Of a stretch of 64,000 bases of DNA, positions 50,567 through 58,976 are shown piece after piece (position 1 is the first letter of the stretch; each line of letters opens with the position of its first letter). The position numbers were made by a program, and so were the translations under genes. Where the stretch lies: positions 18,012-82,011 of the forward strand of contig NZ_MECK01000024.1 of assembly GCF_014596465.1 (NCBI RefSeq), written 5' to 3'. A model generated the notes under the pieces. The model worked only from the letters and a program-made list of their open reading frames with translations, had not been told where the DNA came from and did no database searches. This DNA is from Streptomyces sp. CBMA123 (lineage in GTDB: Bacteria > Actinomycetota > Actinomycetes > Streptomycetales > Streptomycetaceae).

Positions 50567-53158
50567 TCACTCCTCGGCCGGAGTCGGGTCGGTGTGTCCG
50601 GTGTTACCGGTGCGTCCGGGGTGTCCGGCCTGTTCGGCGCGTCCGGCCTGTCCGGCCGGTTCGGGGTGCTTCGGCAGCCAGCGGCGGTGGACGGGCGGGG
50701 CGGCCTCGCGCAGCAGGTGCAGGCGCGGGGAGACCTTGTCGGCGCCCGGCCCCGGCGGCTTGCGGCGTCCGGCCAGCCAGGGCTGCGGCCAGGGCGCGCC
50801 GGGGCCGGTGTAGCCCTGGTCGGCGGCGGCGTGCAGAGTCCAGAAGGGGTCGTGCAGGTGGGCCCGGCCGATCGCGACCAGGTCGGCGCGGCCGGCCAGC
50901 AGGACGGAGTTGGCGTCGTCGTGGCCGGAGATCGCGCCCACCGCGACGGTCGGCAGGCCGGTGGCGGTGCGCACCAGCTCGGCGAGGGGCGTCTGGTAGC
51001 CGCGCCCGTACGGCGGCCGCTGGTGCGCGACCACCTCGCCGGTGGAGACGTCCACCGCGTCCGCCCCGGCGTCGGCCAGTGCCCGGCAGATCGCCACCGC
51101 CTCGGCCTCGGTGGTGCCGCCGGGCGCCCAGTCGGCGGCCGAGATCCGCACCAGCAGCGGCCGCCCGGCCGGCCAGACGGCGCGCACGGCGGCCAGCACC
51201 TCGACCGGCAGCCGCAGCCGGTGGGCGAGCGGGCCGCCGTAGCGGTCGGTGCGGCGGTTGGTGAGCGGGGAGAGGAAGGCGGAGAGCAGGTGTCCATGGC
51301 CGAACTGCAGCTCCAGCACGTCGAACCCGGCCCGGGCGGCGCGCTCGGCGGAGGCGGCGAAGTCGGCGGTGACGGCCGCCAGTTGGATGTCGTTGGCCTC
51401 GTGCGGGGTCGGACTGTCGGCGTCCCAGGGGATCGGTGAGGGGGCGAGCAGCGGCCAGCCCTCGGCGAGCGGGCGGCCGATGCCGTCCGGTCCGGGCGCG
51501 GTGGTGGCGCCCCGGCGCCCGGCATGGGTGAGCTGGACGCCGACCGGGGTGTCGCTCACCGCTCGTACCGAGGAGAGGAGTTCGGCCCAGGCGGCCTGCT
51601 GGCGGTCGGTCCACAGCCCGGGGCAGCGGTCGGTGGTCCGGCCCTCGGAGCTGACCGCCGTCATCCCGGCGATCACCAGCCCGGCGCCGCCGAGCGCGTG
51701 GGCGGTCAGCTGGGCCCGGTCGAAGGCGCTGGGCAGCGCGTCGGGGGAGGTGAAGGTGGCCAGCGGGGGGACGACGATCCGGTTGCGCAGCTCCAGCGTG
51801 CCCAGCTTCAGCGGCCGGAACATCGGCGGCGCCCCGGGCGGGCCGCCGGTGGCGGTGTCCACGGCGGCGGTGAAGTCCGGGTCCCGGGCGCGCAGATTGC
51901 CGTAGGTGACCCGGCGGCTGCGGGTGAGCAGGTTGAAGGCGAACCGGTCGACGTCCTGCCCGGTGCGGCGGCCGACCGTCTCGAACCACTCCAGGCTGGC
52001 CTGCGCGGCACGCTGGGTGGACTCCACCACCGGCCGCCGCTCGGCCTCGTAGGCGGCCAACGCCGCGTCCAGGGTGGGCTGTTCGGAGAGGGAGGCGGCC
52101 AGGGCGAGGGCGTCCTCCAGGGCCAGCTTGGTGCCCGAGCCGATCGAGAAGTGCGCGGAGTGCGCGGCGTCGCCGAGCAGGACGGTGTTGCGGTGGCGCC
52201 AACTGGCGTTCCGTACGGTGGTGAAGCGGATCCAGCGGGAGGCGTTGGGGATCAGCCGGTGGCCGTCCAGGTGCCCGGCGAGCAGCTCCGCGCAGCGTGC
52301 AACGCTCGCGGTGTCGCTCTCGCCGCGCGCCGACTCCCGTGCGGCGAGGTCCTCGAAGCCCGCGCGGCGCCAGGCGTCCTCGGCGATCTCGACGATGAAG
52401 GTCGAGCGGGTGGCGCTGTACGGGTAGGCGTGCACCTGGAGGGCGCCGAAGTCGAACTCCTCGACGATGAAGGTGAAGGCCTCGAAGACCCGGTCGGTGG
52501 CGAGCCAGATGTAGCGGCAGTGCCGCTCGTCCAGCTCGGTGCGGAAGGCCTTGGGGTGGGCGGCCCGGGTGGCCGAGTGGATGCCGTCGGCGGCCACCAC
52601 CAGGTCGTATTCGGCGGCGAGCCGGTCGACCGGCGGGGCGGGCGTGCGGTAGCGCACGTCCACCGCCAGTTCGGCGCAGCGTTGTTGGAGGACGGCGCGC
52701 AGCCGGTTGCGGTCCAGGGCGGCGAAGCCGTGCCCGCCGCTGGTGCGGACCTGGCCCGCGTAGCGGATGTCGATGTCGCTCCAGCGGGCGAACTCGGCGC
52801 TGATCGCGGCGAAGACCTTGGGGTCGGCCTGGGCGATGCCGTCGAGGGTCTCGTCCGAGAAGACCACGCCGAAGCCGAACTCGTCGTCCCGGCCGTCGCG
52901 TTCGAACACGGTGATCTCGCGCTCGGGGGCCAACCGCTTGGCCAGGGCGGCGAAGTAGAGCCCGCCCGGGCCGGCGCCGATGACGGCGATCCGGCGGGCC
53001 GCCGCGGCCGTGTGCGGTGGACCGGCCGTCGTGCGGGGTGAGACGGCCGTCGTGTGCGGTGGACCGTCCTTCGTGCGTCGTGCACCGTCGGTCGTGTGCG
53101 GTGGACCGTCCGTCGTGCGTCGGGGCTCGGCCGTCGGGTGTCGGGGCCCGGCTGTCAT
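50567..53158 (-). CDS. sdgC: Salicylyl-CoA 5-hydroxylase fused to OYE-type oxidoreductase
   Basis: An 863-residue bifunctional flavoprotein. Residues about 50-430 are an FAD monooxygenase (IAVIGAGPGGLYFAALAK, VVAADGIHSATR, VLLGDAAHSAHFSIGSGTKLALEDAL). About 445-815 are an NADH:flavin oxidoreductase of the old yellow enzyme family (LRNRIVVPPLATF, VQLTHAGRRG, LQFGHGHLLSAFLSP, NRRTDRYGG). This fusion is known for salicylyl-CoA 5-hydroxylase and for 2-aminobenzoyl-CoA monooxygenase/reductase; the neighbouring gentisate dioxygenase favours salicylate. The first 45 residues are seven heptapeptide repeats (TDGPPHT type) and the last 40 are Gly/Thr/Pro-rich. The ATG overlaps the ligase stop (ATGA). 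Confidence 0.9.
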   Translation of the reverse strand: MTAGPRHPTAEPRRTTDGPPHTTDGARRTKDGPPHTTAVSPRTTAGPPHTAAAARRIAVIGAGPGGLYFAALAKRLAPEREITVFERDGRDDEFGFGVVFSDETLDGIAQADPKVFAAISAEFARWSDIDIRYAGQVRTSGGHGFAALDRNRLRAVLQQRCAELAVDVRYRTPAPPVDRLAAEYDLVVAADGIHSATRAAHPKAFRTELDERHCRYIWLATDRVFEAFTFIVEEFDFGALQVHAYPYSATRSTFIVEIAEDAWRRAGFEDLAARESARGESDTASVARCAELLAGHLDGHRLIPNASRWIRFTTVRNASWRHRNTVLLGDAAHSAHFSIGSGTKLALEDALALAASLSEQPTLDAALAAYEAERRPVVESTQRAAQASLEWFETVGRRTGQDVDRFAFNLLTRSRRVTYGNLRARDPDFTAAVDTATGGPPGAPPMFRPLKLGTLELRNRIVVPPLATFTSPDALPSAFDRAQLTAHALGGAGLVIAGMTAVSSEGRTTDRCPGLWTDRQQAAWAELLSSVRAVSDTPVGVQLTHAGRRGATTAPGPDGIGRPLAEGWPLLAPSPIPWDADSPTPHEANDIQLAAVTADFAASAERAARAGFDVLELQFGHGHLLSAFLSPLTNRRTDRYGGPLAHRLRLPVEVLAAVRAVWPAGRPLLVRISAADWAPGGTTEAEAVAICRALADAGADAVDVSTGEVVAHQRPPYGRGYQTPLAELVRTATGLPTVAVGAISGHDDANSVLLAGRADLVAIGRAHLHDPFWTLHAAADQGYTGPGAPWPQPWLAGRRKPPGPGADKVSPRLHLLREAAPPVHRRWLPKHPEPAGQAGRAEQAGHPGRTGNTGHTDPTPAEE

Positions 53159-55194
53159 GCGACTACCTCCGCCTGCTGTGGCCCGGCCTCGCTGAGCGCC
53201 CGGCGGACCGGCTCGGGCCAGGGCTCGGCGCCCTTGGTGCGCGGGGCGGCGTGCACCACCGACATCCGGCCGCTGGCGGCCAGGCCCTGCGGCCCGTGCA
53301 CCTCGAAGGCGTAGTGCAGCGAGGAGCCGCCGACCCGGACCACCCGCAGCTCGGTGCGGACGACGTCCCCGAACCAGAGCCGCTCGCGGTAGTCCGCCTC
53401 GAAGTGCACCCGGGGGATCCGCCCGAACAGCTCGGCCAGCCCGAGCCGGCGCAGCAGCGCCGCCTCCGCCGCCTCCGCCCAGCGCTGCACGGCGGAGAAG
53501 TGGTAGTGCCCGGCGGCGTCGGTGTCCGACCACTCGACCCGGCGCTCGATGGTGACACTGGCGGGGTTCGGTCGCGGTTCCAGGGCGGCCCTCCTTCGGA
53601 GTTCGGCGCGCAGCAGCTTGCCGGTGGCGGTGCGCGGCAGCTCGGTGACGAACTCGACGGCGCGTGGGTACTTGTACGGCGCGATGGTGCGCTTGACGTG
53701 CTCCTGGAGCTCCTTGACGGTCTCCGCACCGGCCGAGGCGCCCCCGGCCAGCACCACGTACGCCTTGACCACCGTGCCGCGCCGCTCGTCCGGGGCGGCC
53801 ACCACGGCGCAGTCGGCCACCGCCGGGTGGGCGGCGAGCGCCTGTTCCACCTCGGGGCCGGAGATGTTGTAGCCGGCCGAGACGATCATGTCGTCGTTGC
53901 GGGCCTGGTACCAGAAGTAGCCGTCCTGGTCGCGGAGGTAGGTGTCGCCGGTGAGGTTCCAGCCGTTGCGGACGTAGTCGCGCTGGCGTTCGTCGTCCAG
54001 GTAGCGGCAGCCGGTCGGGCCCTTGACGGCGAGCAGCCCGGGTTCGCCGTCCGGTACCGGGGCGCCCTGCCCGTCGAGTATCGCCGCTTGGTAGCCGGGG
54101 ACGGGGCGGCCGGTGGAGCCGGGCCGGATGTCGTCCTCGGCGGCCGAGATGAACACGTGCAGCAGCTCGGTGGCGCCGATGCCGTCGATCAGGCGGCGGC
54201 CGGTGGCGGCGTGGAAGGCCGCCCAGACGGCGGCGGGCAGCGGCTCGCCCGCCGACACGCAGTGCCGCACGCCCGCCAGCCGGTCGGCCAGCCCGGCGGC
54301 GAGGATCGCCCGGTAGGCGGTCGGCGCGGTGAACAGCACGCTCACGCCGTGCCGTCGGACCAGCTCGGCGAGCTGTTCGGGGGTGGTCTGCTCCAGCAGC
54401 AGGCTGGCGGCGCCGGCCCGCAGCGGGAAGACCAGCAGCCCACCGAGGCCGAAGGTGAAGCCGAGCGGCGGGGTGCCGGTGAAGAGGTCCTCGGGCGTGG
54501 GGCGGAGCAGGTGGCGGGAGAAGGTGTCGGCGTTGGCCAGCACGTCGCGGTGGAAGTGCAGGGTGGCCTTGGGGCGGCCGGTGGTGCCGGAGGTGAAGGC
54601 GATCAGGGCGACGTCGTCGGCGGCGGTCGGTACGGCGGTGAAGCCGGGGCGATGGGCGGCGCAGCGGGCGGTGAGGTCCTCGGGGCCGGGGCCGCCGAAG
54701 GCCAGGACGCGCAGGCCGGGGGTGTCGGCCCGGTCGAGTTCGGCGAGGAAGCGGTGGTCGCACAGGGCGAGGGTGGGGCGGGCGATCCGGGCCAGTCCGG
54801 TCAGCTCGCCCGCGCGCAGCAGCGGCATGGTGGTGACCACCACTCCGCCGGCCTTCAGGACGCCGAGCCAACAGGCGGCCAGCCAGGGCGTGTTGGGGCC
54901 GCGCAGCAGGACGCGGTTGCCGGTGGCCAGGCCCAGCTCCTCGGTGAGCAGCCGGGCGATCCGGTCGGCGTGGTCGCGCAGTTCGCCGTAGCTCCACCGC
55001 TCGGTGGTGGTGAGCAGGCAGCGGCGGTCGGGTCCGAGGCGGGTGATGGTGTCGTCGAGCAGGGCCGCCGCGCAGTTCAGGCGGTCGGGGTAGGCCAACT
55101 CCGGTAGTTCGAAGAGGAGTTCGGGCCACTGGTCGAAGGGCGGCAGATGGTCTCGGCAGAACGTGTCCACGTGCGCCGAGGGGGAGAGCTCCAT
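53155..55194 (-). CDS. Aryl-CoA ligase fused to a hotdog thioesterase
   Basis: A 679-residue two-domain enzyme. Residues 1 to about 535 are an adenylate-forming ligase of the benzoate/2-aminobenzoate-CoA type (LIAFTSGTTGRPKATLHFH, DGIGATELLHVFIS, NLTGDTYLRDQDGYFWYQARNDDMIVSAGYNISG, PRTATGKLLRAEL). Residues about 540-655 are a 4HBT-type thioesterase (VEWSDTDAAGHYHFSAVQRWAE, FEADYRERLWFGDVV). The ligase would make salicylyl-CoA; the thioesterase would release gentisate from gentisyl-CoA after hydroxylation. One polypeptide would thus open and close the CoA cycle. First gene of the operon, behind a TTGACT/CATACT promoter. Confidence 0.9.
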   Translation of the reverse strand: MELSPSAHVDTFCRDHLPPFDQWPELLFELPELAYPDRLNCAAALLDDTITRLGPDRRCLLTTTERWSYGELRDHADRIARLLTEELGLATGNRVLLRGPNTPWLAACWLGVLKAGGVVVTTMPLLRAGELTGLARIARPTLALCDHRFLAELDRADTPGLRVLAFGGPGPEDLTARCAAHRPGFTAVPTAADDVALIAFTSGTTGRPKATLHFHRDVLANADTFSRHLLRPTPEDLFTGTPPLGFTFGLGGLLVFPLRAGAASLLLEQTTPEQLAELVRRHGVSVLFTAPTAYRAILAAGLADRLAGVRHCVSAGEPLPAAVWAAFHAATGRRLIDGIGATELLHVFISAAEDDIRPGSTGRPVPGYQAAILDGQGAPVPDGEPGLLAVKGPTGCRYLDDERQRDYVRNGWNLTGDTYLRDQDGYFWYQARNDDMIVSAGYNISGPEVEQALAAHPAVADCAVVAAPDERRGTVVKAYVVLAGGASAGAETVKELQEHVKRTIAPYKYPRAVEFVTELPRTATGKLLRAELRRRAALEPRPNPASVTIERRVEWSDTDAAGHYHFSAVQRWAEAAEAALLRRLGLAELFGRIPRVHFEADYRERLWFGDVVRTELRVVRVGGSSLHYAFEVHGPQGLAASGRMSVVHAAPRTKGAEPWPEPVRRALSEAGPQQAEVVA

Positions 55195-55230
55195 GGGCGG
55201 GCACCTCGTCGTGCGAGCGGGAGTGAAGCC

Positions 55231-55258
55231 AGTATGGCGCGCTCGTGACGCCAGTCAA
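55231..55258 (-). promoter_or_regulatory. Promoter of the salicylate/gentisate operon
   Basis: On the minus strand TTGACT (55253-55258) and CATACT (55231-55236) are 16 nt apart. CACGAGCG upstream of the -10 box and CGCTCGCAC downstream form an imperfect inverted repeat spanning it, a good place for a PaaX operator. Confidence 0.6.
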
Positions 55259-55323
55259 GAGAGCGATACATGCATTCGGGCGACGGGGACGGGAGGTGCG
55301 GCCGGGGTGCCGGGGCAACGGGA

Positions 55324-55356
55324 ACGCCCCGCGGGCCGGTGGGGCCTGCGGGGCGT
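55324..55356. terminator. Terminator hairpin
   Basis: ACGCCCCGC (55324-55332) pairs perfectly with 55348-55356. It lies just 3' of the minus-strand membrane-protein gene at 55374. Confidence 0.6.
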
Positions 55357-55373
55357 GGCGGGATCGCGGCGGC

Positions 55374-56525
55374 TCAGACGCCGGAGTGGAAGACCGCGTC
55401 CGGGGCGTGGCCGTCTTCGGCCTGCCGGGCGCGCTCGGCGAGCAGCCGGGCGAACAGGACCAGGGCGGGCGTGGTGGCGGCCGCGCCGGGCCCGTCGTCC
55501 TGTACGGACAGCAGGGTCGAGCCGACCCGGACCACTGCCTCCGCCTGCGACGAGCCGTGGGTGCGGGCGGCGCTCTGGTCGCCGATCGACGGGATGGTCA
55601 CCGTGGCGGCGGCGCCCTCGCCGTCCGCCGGGTCGAGGCTGCTGCCGAAGGCCCGGCCGGCCGCCTCGGCGGAGGCGAAGGTGACCACGGTGAACCGCAC
55701 GGTCTGGACCGGAACGGCACGGAACGTCACGGTGGCGTAGGCGAGTTGCTGGTCGCAGGCGTCCGGGAGCAGGCGCGGCGCGTCCGGCCCGCTGTCGGCC
55801 CCGGAGCGCGGCCCGCTCTCCACCTGCCAGCCGCCCGGCATCGCCGCCACGTCCGGCAGCACGCCCCGCACCTGCGCGGGGTCGCGGATGGTCCGCGCGG
55901 CGTGCGCGAAGTCGGGCCCGGTGGGGCGCAGCAGCGGGCGCGAGCCGAGGTTGATGCCCAGCGCGACCAGCGCGGCGATCAGGACCAGGGCCAGCGCGAC
56001 GATGATCGCGACGTTGCCGCGTCGGGCGGCCAGGGCCTGGGCGCCGGCGGCCGCCGGATCCACCCGGAGCTGGACGGTGCTCGGGCCGGACTCCGGGCCG
56101 GTCCGCAGCTGGACGGTGCGTGGATCGGCCTCCGGGTCGGTGCGCAGGTGGACGGTCCGGGGGTCCGCCTCCGGACCGGTCCGCAACTGGACGGTGCGCG
56201 GGTCGGCCTCCGGGTTCGTCCGCAGTTGGACGGTGCTCGGATCGGTCGGCGTGCCGAGCACGGTGGTGGCCAGGTACTGGGCGAACCCCCGGTCGGTGGC
56301 CAGCAGTTGGCCGACGGCCGAGGTCAGCGCGGCGTGCGCCCGCGGATCGTCCGGGCCGCCCTCGACCGCCGCCAGGGCCCGCGCCCCCTCCGGCATCAGC
56401 CGCAGCCGGGCCCGCACCACCTCGGCCACCGCCTGCCCCGACCCGCCCGTCGCGCCCGTCGCGCCCCGAGCCAGCCGGACCAGCGCCCCCACCACGCCCG
56501 GTACCAGCTCCTGGCCGTCCCCCAT
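55374..56525 (-). CDS. Single-pass membrane protein with 13-residue repeats
   Basis: A 383-residue protein. A cytoplasmic part (1-175) begins GDGQELVPGVVGALVRLARG and holds five tandem copies of a 13-residue repeat (consensus PEADPRTVQLRTG, about 95-160). One transmembrane helix (VAIIVALALVLIAALVALGINL, about 178-200, quoted here as VALALVLIAALVALG) follows, then an extracytoplasmic domain of 180 residues with a single Cys pair candidate (LPDACDQQ). This resembles streptomycete membrane-anchored sensor-domain proteins; no function is known. Confidence 0.7.
   Translation of the reverse strand: MGDGQELVPGVVGALVRLARGATGATGGSGQAVAEVVRARLRLMPEGARALAAVEGGPDDPRAHAALTSAVGQLLATDRGFAQYLATTVLGTPTDPSTVQLRTNPEADPRTVQLRTGPEADPRTVHLRTDPEADPRTVQLRTGPESGPSTVQLRVDPAAAGAQALAARRGNVAIIVALALVLIAALVALGINLGSRPLLRPTGPDFAHAARTIRDPAQVRGVLPDVAAMPGGWQVESGPRSGADSGPDAPRLLPDACDQQLAYATVTFRAVPVQTVRFTVVTFASAEAAGRAFGSSLDPADGEGAAATVTIPSIGDQSAARTHGSSQAEAVVRVGSTLLSVQDDGPGAAATTPALVLFARLLAERARQAEDGHAPDAVFHSGV
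56065..56256 (-). repeat. 39-bp coding tandem repeat, five copies
   Basis: Five imperfect 39-bp units in the membrane-protein gene encode the PEADPRTVQLRTG repeats; each plus-strand unit contains TGGACGGTGC or TGGACGGTCC. Confidence 0.8.
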
Positions 56526-56682
56526 GGCAACTCCCCCCGCCGCATGAGCCGTTGCCACCAGGCTCCCGGACCATCGGCCACGACACACCCCTACCGGACT
56601 GAACGGAGACTGAACTGCAACCACCCCCGGACGCGCCGGGCACCTCGCGGCTGCCTGGGCGTACGGGGGTGGTCCTCGCCGC

Positions 56683-56712
56683 CCGGCCCCCGCGTGCGGG
56701 ACGCGGGGCCGG
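56683..56712. terminator. Terminator of the DUF6271-GNAT operon
   Basis: CCGGCCCC-CGCG pairs with CGCGGGGCCGG with a one-nt bulge. It is flanked by two copies of GGGGGTGGTCCTCGCC (near 56666 and 56728). Confidence 0.55.
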
Positions 56713-56754
56713 CAGCCTCGGTCGAGGGGGTGGTCCTCGCCCCTCGGCAGCGGG

Positions 56755-57252
56755 TCAGCGCACGGGTGTCGACATGTAGACCGCGCGGCGCCCGTAGCAG
56801 TCCGGGACGGCCACCTCCCGGTGGGCCCGGTAGCCGAGCAGCCGCAGCAGGATGTCCGCACCGCGTACCGCGACCATCGAGATCCGCTCGAAGCCCGACT
56901 CCTCGGCCTGCGCCCGGAAGTGCCGCATGATGTCCAGTGCGACGTCCCGGCCGCGCAAGTCCTCGGCGATCACCAGGTCGTGCACGTGGAGGTTGGTGGA
57001 GGCGTACGCGGTCTCCTCGGGCCGGGTGAGGTCCGGGCAGCGCAGCGGCGGGTAGGGCAGGCTGAGCAGGTAGCCGCGGACGACGCCGCGCTGCTCCAGC
57101 ACGAAGCAGGTGCCCGGCGAGCTGCGGGCCCGGGACTGCAGCGCCTCCCGACCCTCGGACAGGCCGTCGGCCGCGTAGGCGTCGTGTTCCAGCGCGACCA
57201 CGGCGTCCCAGTCGTCGTCGGCCAGTCGTCGGATCCGGAGGTCCTCGCTCAC
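56755..57252 (-). CDS. GNAT-family N-acetyltransferase
   Basis: A 165-residue GNAT protein: IRRLADDDWDAVVALEHDAY at the N-terminus, LHVHDLVIAEDLRGRDVALDIMRHF with the Q/RxxGxA-like acetyl-CoA loop (EDLRGRDVA), and LGYRAHREVAVPDCYGRRAVYM at the end. Its ATG overlaps the stop of the DUF6271 gene by four bases, so the two proteins are made together and probably act on the same product, such as a sugar or peptide. Confidence 0.85.
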   Translation of the reverse strand: MSEDLRIRRLADDDWDAVVALEHDAYAADGLSEGREALQSRARSSPGTCFVLEQRGVVRGYLLSLPYPPLRCPDLTRPEETAYASTNLHVHDLVIAEDLRGRDVALDIMRHFRAQAEESGFERISMVAVRGADILLRLLGYRAHREVAVPDCYGRRAVYMSTPVR

Positions 57253-58595
57253 CGGGCCGGTACCTCCGCGTCGGCGTCCGGGCCCGGGGCGCCGGTGTCC
57301 AGCCCCTGTGCGCGGGCGGCGGCCACCAGTGCCCCCCAGGCCTCCACCAGCACAGCCCAGCGCTCGGCGTCCTGCTGGGCCTCGTCCAGGAGCTGCTGGC
57401 GCCGCCCGGCGACCACGTCCGCGAGTTCGGCGTACTTGCCGCCCAGCTTGCGGTAGGAGCGGTCCAGGACGTCCAGGCAGTGCACGTTCCCGGTGCGGTC
57501 CCAGTCGACGCTGCCCCGCACCAGGTCGAGGATCGGTTCGGCCTTCAGCGCGTGCCGCTCGTCCAGCATCCCGCGGCCGAGGTCGATCATCCCGCCGTAG
57601 ACCGGGTACAGGTACAGCATCGAGAGCAGGAACTTGACGAACCGCATCTGGTAGTTGATGAAGCCGGCGCCGATGCGGCGTTCGGGCGTGTAGTAGTTGA
57701 CGATGTGGCGGTTGTGGACGACGCCCGGCAGCCGGGAGTGGACCAAGGCGTGCAGCAGGGCGTAGTCACTGCCGATGGTCTCGATCGAGGGCAGCAGCGG
57801 CAGCACCTCGTAGGCCCGGTGGTCCAGGGCGATGTTGCACATGTAGACGTCCCAGATGTCGGGCACGCCGAGGACGGACTCGTCGGTGCTGAACGGCTCG
57901 GAGCCGGCGCCCTTGAAGGAGACGTCCACCATCGCGTCCCGCTCCTCCTCGGACCACACCGGCGGGGTCCACAGGCGCACCAGGTCGCGGTAGACGGCCG
58001 GGTCCAGCTCGTGGATCTCGCCGATGTCCACGTTGAGTTCGCCGATGAAGGAGCCGCTGACCAGCATCACCGGCTTGTCCGCGTCGGCCGCGTCGAGTTC
58101 GGAGCGGGACACGCCGGCCACCGCCTCGCCGGCCGGTCGGCCGATCGAGAGCAGCTCGTGGTGGATCGGGAAGATCTTCCGGCCGTCGACGACCTGGAAG
58201 TCGGCGTCGTCGTTGCGCAGGTGCGCCGAGGTGCAGCCCAGGGCGGCCGCGCCCAGGAAGAGCCGGTTGACGCAGGAGCCGTACGCGACGGCCCGGGGGA
58301 GCATCAGGTCGAGCAGCAGGTCGGGGTCGGCGGCGCCGGAGCCCTCGGTGACCCGGCGCAGGAAGTGCCGCTGCCGGTCCTCGCCGAGGTGGTGGACGAC
58401 CACGCCGGCAGTGGGGGCCAGGGCGGCCACGGCGCGCGCGTTCTCCGCGAACCCGGCGGCGTCGGTGGTGTCGAGGACGAGGAGGTGGACCTCGACCCCG
58501 AAGTTCGCGACGGCGTAGGCCGCCTCCTCGGCGAGTTCCGCGATGGTCTCGGGGCAGGGACGCATGGTGGGCAGGGCGAGGCAGACTCTCTGCAT
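57249..58595 (-). CDS. DUF6271 protein, glycosyltransferase-like
   Basis: A 448-residue protein of the DUF6271 type (name from memory). It starts RVCLALPTMRPCPETIAELAEEA, a nucleotide-sugar-binding-like strand and helix, and has STSAHLRNDDADFQVVDGRKIFP, whose DDAD resembles the DxD metal site of GT-A glycosyltransferases. AGFINYQMRFVKFLLSMLYLYPVYGG is hydrophobic but probably buried. Coupled to a GNAT acetyltransferase downstream. No precursor peptide or other biosynthetic gene is visible, so the substrate is unknown. Confidence 0.75.
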   Translation of the reverse strand: MQRVCLALPTMRPCPETIAELAEEAAYAVANFGVEVHLLVLDTTDAAGFAENARAVAALAPTAGVVVHHLGEDRQRHFLRRVTEGSGAADPDLLLDLMLPRAVAYGSCVNRLFLGAAALGCTSAHLRNDDADFQVVDGRKIFPIHHELLSIGRPAGEAVAGVSRSELDAADADKPVMLVSGSFIGELNVDIGEIHELDPAVYRDLVRLWTPPVWSEEERDAMVDVSFKGAGSEPFSTDESVLGVPDIWDVYMCNIALDHRAYEVLPLLPSIETIGSDYALLHALVHSRLPGVVHNRHIVNYYTPERRIGAGFINYQMRFVKFLLSMLYLYPVYGGMIDLGRGMLDERHALKAEPILDLVRGSVDWDRTGNVHCLDVLDRSYRKLGGKYAELADVVAGRRQQLLDEAQQDAERWAVLVEAWGALVAAARAQGLDTGAPGPDADAEVPAR

Positions 58596-58666
58596 GGCGC
58601 TGGTTCTCCGTCGGTTCGTCAGAATCGTTGCGGCAATGGCGATGTGAGGGCTACGAGCTCACCACC

Positions 58667-58700
58667 GTGGACTAGACCACTGCCCGAGTCAACGATTGAC
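58667..58700. promoter_or_regulatory. Two adjacent palindromes upstream of DUF6271
   Basis: GTGGACTAGACCAC (58667-58680) and GTCAACGATTGAC (58688-58700) are palindromes about 20 bp apart centre to centre. They lie 70-105 bp before the DUF6271 start and are candidate operators. Confidence 0.4.
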
Positions 58701-58976
58701 AGGGCGGCTGCGGCGAGGTGGAATGCGCCCCCTCCCGGCGGCTTCCGGGGCCTCCCGGGCTTCCCCGGGTCCATTTCCGGGCAGGACGCAGTACGGAGCC
58801 GGCGGCGCGCGCCGCGGGCCCCCGGCTCGCACGCCAGGACGAACTCCCCTCGATGATCCGAACGGCCGTGCGGGCGCCGGAGGTTCAACGCCGCCAATCC
58901 CGCCGTCGGGGTCAATCCCCGACGCGGACCTGCCGATACCGGCAACGACGCCACTACGCCGTTCGGAGGAGCCATC

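Noticed and set aside
50567..55318. A single 1583-codon minus-strand open frame covering both the hydroxylase and ligase regions
   Set aside because: Only the part from 53158 downward encodes a recognisable protein; upstream it is an out-of-frame translation of the ligase gene, which has the real motifs.
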